Origin: Pleurobrachia bachei
Lineage: Eukaryota > Ctenophora > Tentaculata > Cydippida > Pleurobrachiidae
Length of the DNA stretch: 23,016 nucleotides
NCBI GenBank assembly: GCA_000695325.1
Contig: AVPN01001261.1
Span: 2,936 to 25,951, forward strand
Reading direction: 5' to 3'
Shown here: one piece after another, positions 18,450-23,016 of the stretch
Layout: every line of letters starts with the position of its first letter
Position numbering within the stretch: position 1 is the first letter of the stretch
Position numbers and translations under genes: made by a program
Notes under the pieces: generated by a model
What the model saw: only the letters and a program-made list of their open reading frames with translations
The model's database searches: none
Told to the model about the DNA's origin: nothing

Positions 18450-19322
18450 ATGGACAAGTACACGTACGAGCAGATTGATGAAATAGCCCAATCCATCCTT
18501 GGAAGGACAGCCCAGCGGCCCAAACTGGGAATCATCTGCGGATCTGGGCTCGGTGGATTGCGCCTATAGGAGTGGCTGGGTCTCCTCTACTCAATACTCT
18601 CGTAAGGCCCGTTCCCTGTCAGCACAGTCAAGGGACACTCTGGGAAGTTGGTGTTCGGGAAACTAGAGGGAGTCGAGTGTGTCTGTATGAAGGGCCGCTT
18701 CCACTTCTACGAGGGGTATCCCATTTGGAAGACGGCATCTCCTGTACTCATTATGAAGTTGATGGGAGTAAAGGCGCTAGTTGTTACCAATGCTGCCGGT
18801 GGTCTGAACCCTGAGTTTAAGATAGGAGATCTCATGTTGATCACAGATCACATCAACCTTGTGGGTGTGACCGGTAACAACCCCCTAATTGGTCCTAATG
18901 ACGAGAGGTTTGGACCTCGATTCCCACCCACCAACAACATTTACAACTTGGAACTCCAGGAGATCTTCAGAAAAGCCGCCGATGACGTAGGTGTGTTGTC
19001 TTGTGTCAGACAGGGCACCTACCTCATGTGTGCTGGACCAACCTACGAGTCCCCTGCTGAACTAAACTGGTTCAAGGTGATTGGGGCTGATGCTGTTGGT
19101 ATGTCTACTGTTCCTGAGACCGTTGTAGCGGGGTATTGTGGTATCAAGGTCCTGGGTATCAGTCTCATTACTAATGAGTGTATTACTGATGTCAAGGTGA
19201 CCAGTGTGCCTAACCATGCTGAGGTGCTGGAAGCTGCTAATAACAGGGCTAATGACCTGCAGAATATTGTCCGGCTAACGGTGAGATGGGGTCAACATGT
19301 GTGGAGCGAGGGTATGGAATAA
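18450..19322 (+). pseudogene. PNP: Purine nucleoside phosphorylase copy B, full length but interrupted by a complemented block
   Basis: Trimeric-type PNP of expected length (290 codons). Start and stop are in the same frame. Outside one block all key residues are seen: [29 protein letters not shown] with Glu (Tyr in place of the mammalian Phe200), VGMSTVPE, ITNE with Asn, and PNHAEV with His. The block 18561-18610 is the non-reversed complement of the matching part of copy A and introduces a TAG at 18565-18567. The frame resumes correctly after it because length is kept. As written, only the segment from 18648 gives an open frame. The flanks show no other damage, so the real gene is probably intact. 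AATAAA overlaps the stop (19321-19326). Confidence 0.88.
18561..18610 (+). other. 50-base non-reversed complement block in PNP copy B
   Basis: Each base is the Watson-Crick complement, in the same left-to-right order, of 17460-17509 in copy A. It starts CGCCTATAGG where copy A has GCGGATATCC, and ends GTAAGGCCC where copy A has CATTCCGGG. Outside both edges the two copies align normally at an offset of 1101. Confidence 0.97.
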
Positions 19323-19773
19323 TAAACACTTGAAATCAGCTGCAGTCGAACAATTTTCTGAAAATAATCATAAACAGTTTTTTGTATAACACGCATGTAG
19401 ATCAGTATAATAAGACACTGGAATGTCATTTTCGTCATATTTTACATTATTTAGGTTTTAGTTTTCCCCGTGTGTAGTTATTGTATTGTTATTAATATAC
19501 TCAGTATTTCTTGTTCAACATATTTATTCGTTTTCCGATGCATTCAACATATTGAAAACTAATTTGTGTCTCATTGTTAAAACACCCCATCCCAATCGCC
19601 CTATCCCCCCCCCGCCTTGTTCAATGCTAACTTCACAACACATTCCCATGGTCACGTACAAACTGAAATGGTCACGTACTCTCTCCCCTCCCTTCAAAGC
19701 ACTATCAGAACCACACACACAGTTCATGTGACTCATTACAGCAACATAAATTATGTAGAAGAATAATTCTGGT

Positions 19774-19789
19774 ACCGGTTATAACCGGT
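19774..19789. promoter_or_regulatory. ACCGGTTATAACCGGT palindrome
   Basis: A 16-base perfect palindrome containing AACCGGT half sites, extending to AACCGGTT on its right side. It matches the known Grainyhead/CP2 family consensus. The same palindrome is kept at 21850-21865. Whether it is used is unknown. Confidence 0.35.
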
Positions 19790-20510
19790 TACAGTTGAAT
19801 TTAACAAAACTAGTTACTGCAACCTGGTTAATCTGCAGAAATGTGTGCAGGATTCTTCTGAAAAAAGCCGCTCCTGGAAGAGATAAGAGAACATTCAACA
19901 TGCTGCCCACTCTTAATTCGATTAGTTGCACGTTGATGAAGAAGAAGAAGAATGTGGTATCGGGGTGGTGTGCGGTAAAATGTGCAACTGTAATGAATGA
20001 GGGGTTCAACCCTAAATAATGAATGATTTTGATGAGGCGGTGATCTCTAATTTCACGTGGAATTTGGTGTTCATGTTTGGTCTCGTGGTGAATGGCAAAA
20101 CATTACTGAAACAATGGGAACGTGTTGACTTTCATTAATCATTAATGAATGGGAAACGGTTCACGGCCTCCGTCCTCATACATCTGGCAAGAGAAAGTAT
20201 CGGTATTGGCAAATCAATTATAGTTTGGAATTGTATGGAGTGGTGATTATATGTGGTCAGTGGTGTTGTGATTATGAAACTTATGATGTTGCAACTCCTT
20301 ATCACAGTTGTTGTGTAGTTGTTAGGCAAGAGCATAGGCGTGGTACATGAATGGTCTCGAACACAATACAAAGGCGTGGTATGTGATCTTTTATTGTCGA
20401 TGGAGAAAGCGTAGAACGGGATTGTACATGAGCTGATGCAGCTACCTTTCATTCTTCACTCACTCTATCCTGCTCCACTTCTCGACATCTCTTTCACAAT
20501 GTCCCCTCGC

Positions 20511-20930
20511 TTTTACCCCTCCCCACCTAGCCGCCACTAAATCCCATCCACTCCCCATCCCAAATAAATTACCCTCCTCTCCCCATCTCCAATACTAAAT
20601 CCCATCCTCTCCTCTTCTCCAATACTAAATCCCCCTTCTCCAATACTAAACCCCCTCCCCTTCTCTCCCCTTCTCCAATACTAAATCCAATACTAAATCC
20701 CCCTCTCCCTTCTCCCTTACTAAATTCCCCTCCACTCCCCTTCCCCTTTACTAAATCCCCCTCTCCCCTCCAATACTAAATCCCCCTCTCTCCAATACTA
20801 AATCCCTCCTCTCTCCTATTCTCTAATACTAAATACCCTACCCTTCTCCAATACTAAATCCCCCTCTAAATCCCCTCATTTACCAAAATACTAAATCCCC
20901 TCCCCTCTCCCCTATGTAGTTGCGGATGAA
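20511..20930 (+). repeat. CT-rich minisatellite with repeated TACTAAA (copy 1)
   Basis: An irregular array built from units like CTCCAATACTAAATCCCC, of about 18 to 30 bases. I count twelve TACTAAA motifs plus one CACTAAA. It ends in CTCCCCTATGTAG, an acceptor-like site 35 bases before the ATG at 20965. Confidence 0.8.
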
Positions 20931-20964
20931 GTGAGACACATGCTATGAGGATCAGTAATGCGAG

Positions 20965-21111
20965 ATGAAAGTAGACCTAGCCCTTCCTGATGAGCTACGG
21001 AGTCCCCTATATCCTAACATCGGTTTAGCGGGCCTAAACCTCAAGAACCCACTCCATGCTAGTATATGGGATGCGTTCAGTACGTCCTCTCACTCGGATA
21101 ACGGTCCAGGG
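20965..21111 (+). CDS. Start of an unrecognised gene, cut by the duplication
   Basis: ATG at 20965 opens 49 codons (MKVDLALPDELRSPLYPNIG, continuing to SHSDNGPG) that match nothing else in the window and that I do not recognise. Two nearer upstream ATGs (20946 and 20958) stop quickly. After 21111 the frame runs by chance into PNP copy C and stops at 21396, giving a chimeric 143-residue reading. The second copy of the flank reaches exactly this ATG at the window edge, so the true gene probably continues beyond 23016. No domain, signal peptide or membrane segment is visible in this short piece. Confidence 0.5.
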
Positions 21112-21396
21112 CCAACCTACGAGTCCCCTGCTGAACTAAACTGGTTCAAGGTGATTGGGGCGGACGCTGTTGGTATGTCTACTGTCCCTGAGACCGTTGT
21201 AGCGGGGTATTGCGGGATCAAGGTCCTGGGTATCAGTCTCATTACTAATGAGTGTATTACTGATGTCAAGGTGACCAGTGTGCCTAACCATGCTGAGGTG
21301 CTGGAAGCTGCTAATAACAGGGCTAATGACCTGCAGAATATTGTCCGGCTAACGGTGAGATGGGGTCAACATGTGTGGAGCGAGGGTATGGAATAA
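21112..21396 (+). pseudogene. PNP: Purine nucleoside phosphorylase copy C, 3' fragment
   Basis: The last 94 or so codons of PNP, from PTYESPAELNWFK to the stop, match copy B residues exactly with a few silent changes. It retains the base-binding Glu, MSTVPE, ITNE and PNHAEV, but has no N-terminal half, no phosphate-binding Ser and no own start. It is the leading edge of the second copy of the 2.07-kb unit. Confidence 0.88.
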
Positions 21397-22056
21397 TAAA
21401 CACTTGAAATCAGCTGCAGTCGAACAATTTTCTGAAAATAATCATAAACAGTTTTTTGTATAACACGCATGTAGATCAGTATAATAATAAGACACTGGAA
21501 TGTCATTTTCTTCATATTTTACATTATTTAGGTTTTAGTTTCCCCGTGTGTAGTTATTGTATTGTTATTAATATACTCAGTATTTCTTGTTCAACATATT
21601 TATTCGTTTTCCGATGCATTCAACATATTGAAAACTAATTTGTGTCTCATTGTTAAAGCACCCTATCCCAATCGCCCTATCCCCCCTCCCTTTTTCAATG
21701 CTAACTGCACAACACATTCCCATGGTCACGTACAAACTGAAATGGTCACGTACTCTCTCCACTCCCTTCAAAGCACTATCAGAACCACACACACACAGTT
21801 CATGTGACTCGCTACAGCAACATAAATTATGTAGAAGAATAATGCTGGTACCGGTTATAACCGGTTACAGTTGAAATTAACAAAACTAGTTACTGCAACC
21901 TGGTTAATCTGCAGAAAAGTGTGCAGGATTCTTCTGAAAAAAGCCGCTCCTGGAAGAGATAAAAGAACATGCTGCCCACTTTTAATTCGATTAGTTGCAC
22001 GTTGATGAAGAAGAAGAAGAAGAATGTGGTATCGGGGTGGTGTGCGGTAATTTGGT

Positions 22057-22106
22057 ATTTTACACGTTGACATTACTTACTCCCCAAGTTGGGATTTATT
22101 ACTTAC
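22057..22106 (+). other. 50-base block, non-reversed complement of 19976-20025
   Basis: The block ATTTTACACGTTGACATTAC and following bases, to CTTAC, is complementary in order to TAAAATGTGCAACTGTAATG and following, to GAATG. Both copies continue identically with ATTTTGATGAGG. Which copy holds the true sequence cannot be told from the window. Confidence 0.95.
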
Positions 22107-22391
22107 ATTTTGATGAGGCGGTGATCTCTAATTTCACGTGGAATTTGGTGTTCATGTTTGGTCTCGTGGTGAATGGCAAAACATTACTGAAACAATGGGA
22201 ACGTGTTGACTTTCATTAATCATTAATGAATGGGAAACGGTTCACGGCCTCCGTCCTCATACATCTGGCAAGAGAAAGTATCGGTATTGGCAAATCAATT
22301 ATAGTTTGGAATTGTATGGGGTGGTGATTATATATGTGGTCAGTGGTGTTGTGATTATGAAACTTATTATGTTGCAACTCCTTATCACAGT

Positions 22392-22572
22392 TGTGTAGTT
22401 GTTAGGCAAGAGCATAGGCGTGGTACATGAGTGGTCTCGAACACAATACAAAGGCGTGGTATGTGATCTTTTATTGTCGATATGTGTAGTTGTTAGGCAA
22501 GAGCATAGGCGTGGTACATGAATGGTCTCGAACACAATACAAAGGCGTGGTATGTGATCTTTTATTGTCGAT
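22392..22572 (+). repeat. 91-base tandem duplication
   Basis: The segment starting TGTGTAGTTGTTAGGCAAGA occurs at 22392 and again at 22483, with one clear mismatch (GAGTGG versus GAATGG). The sister region near 20311-20401 has a single copy. Confidence 0.85.
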
Positions 22573-22696
22573 GGAGAAAGCGTAGAACGGGATTGTACAT
22601 GAGCTGATGCAGCTACCTTTCATTCTTCACTCACTCTATCCTGCTCCACTTCTCGACATCTCTTTCACAATGTCCCCTCGCTTTTACCCCTCCCCA

Positions 22697-22965
22697 CCTA
22701 GCCGCCACTAAATCCCATCCACTCCCCATCCCAAATAAATTACCCTCCTCTCCCCATCTCCAATACTAAATCCCATCCTCTCCTCTTCCCCATTACTAAA
22801 TCCCCCTCTCCCCTCCAATACTAAATCCCCCTCTCTCCAATACTAAATCCGTCCTCTCTCCTATTCTCCAATACTAAATAGTAAATACTCTACCCTTCTC
22901 CAATACTAAATCCCCCTCTAAATCCCCTCATTTACCAAAATACTAAATCCCCTCCCCTCTCCCCT
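22697..22965 (+). repeat. CT-rich minisatellite with TACTAAA (copy 2, shorter)
   Basis: Same array as at 20511-20930 with about 110 bases fewer and seven TACTAAA motifs, showing repeat-number change between the copies. It ends in the same CCCCTATGTAG acceptor-like site. Confidence 0.8.
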
Positions 22966-23016
22966 ATGTAGTTGCGGATGAAGTGAGACACATGCTATGA
23001 GGATCAGTAATGCGAG

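Larger units (their letters stand above)
16715..18908 (+). repeat. Tandem pair: PNP upstream region plus 5' half (unit 1093 bases)
   Basis: 16715-17807 is followed directly by a second copy starting at 17808. The second copy continues past the breakpoint (18908) into the rest of PNP. Divergence is a few percent in the flank, including small CT-repeat length changes, and mostly silent in coding sequence. The break falls inside the PNP coding sequence, right after PNDER. Confidence 0.85.
19323..20964 (+). other. PNP downstream intergenic region
   Basis: No gene is seen in 1.6 kb. It holds repeated ATGGTCACGTAC (near 19650-19680), an AACCGGTT palindrome at 19774-19789, a purine run (GAAGAAGAAG) near 19940, and the block 19976-20025 that is complementary to its counterpart downstream. 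From about 20510 it is a CT-rich array with TACTAAA motifs. The whole region is repeated at 21397-23016. Confidence 0.55.
19038..23016 (+). repeat. Tandem pair: PNP 3' part plus downstream region (unit about 2074 bases)
   Basis: 19038-21111 is followed directly by a second copy from 21112 to the window edge. The second copy differs by small indels, an extra 91-base duplication, a shorter CT array and one complemented 50-base block. The window ends at the position equivalent to 20964, just before the ATG of the next gene. Confidence 0.85.
21397..23016 (+). other. Second copy of the PNP downstream region
   Basis: Repeat of 19323-20964 with no gene seen. Notable differences are the complement block at 22057-22106, nine extra bases before it, a 91-base tandem duplication (22392-22572) and a CT array with seven TACTAAA motifs instead of twelve. 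Confidence 0.7.

Noticed and set aside
18561-18610. Small inversion or an intron in PNP copy B
   Set aside because: The block is not the reverse complement of copy A, and it has no GT-AG edges. Length is kept exactly and the match is a same-direction complement at all 50 positions.
1-23016. CRISPR array, bacterial operon or prophage
   Set aside because: No regular repeat-spacer array exists, the genes are eukaryotic, and a GT-AG intron is present. Close gene spacing is explained better by compact eukaryotic organisation.

Overview
The window looks like nuclear DNA from an invertebrate animal. The genes are eukaryotic. One is an LSM10-type Sm protein, a U7 snRNP subunit tied to metazoan histone mRNA processing. 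One gene has a clear GT-AG intron, and a CR1-like LINE is present. I cannot name the species. Genes are intron-poor and closely spaced, and every recognisable host gene is on the + strand.

Layout. 1-4163 (minus): a CR1-like non-LTR retrotransposon with an intact PHD/CCCH-finger ORF1 and an endonuclease-reverse transcriptase ORF2 that stays open to the left edge. 4164-5763: no gene seen. 5764-8540 (minus): a second, about 99% identical LINE segment, cut at both ends. 9065-12377: DDX54/Dbp10 DEAD-box helicase, with a 518-base run of N and a noncoding stretch before a likely Gly/Lys-rich last exon. 12585-13213: LSM10 with an unusual Ser/Ala/Arg-rich repetitive tail. 13273-14107: SUGCT copy A, cut at its 3' end. 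14411-15622: SUGCT copy B, complete. 15922-16464: BET1 SNARE, two exons. 17349-17807: PNP copy A, cut at its 3' end. 18450-19322: PNP copy B, full length but interrupted. 20965-21111: start of an unrecognised gene. 21112-21396: PNP copy C, 3' fragment. The remainder repeats the PNP downstream flank up to the right edge.

Two patterns run through the window. First, three host segments (LSM10 tail-SUGCT, PNP 5' half, PNP 3' half plus flank) and the LINE each occur twice in the same orientation, with breakpoints inside genes and only allele-level divergence. Read without the extra copies, the order is simply DDX54-LSM10-SUGCT-BET1-PNP-next gene. This suggests either very recent duplications or two haplotypes laid end to end by the assembly. 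Second, each start codon in this series lies 1 to 23 bases after an intron-acceptor-like AG, usually behind a pyrimidine tract. LSM10 and SUGCT are only 59 bases apart if the LSM10 tail is read to its natural stop. This is what spliced-leader trans-splicing of a polycistronic transcript would look like.

The strangest signal is that two blocks, each exactly 50 bases, are the base-by-base complement, without reversal, of the matching positions in the sister copy (18561-18610 against 17460-17509; 22057-22106 against 19976-20025). No known DNA rearrangement produces this, because inversion gives the reverse complement. It fits a data-processing fault or a two-base colour-space decoding fault best. 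The first block alone breaks PNP copy B.
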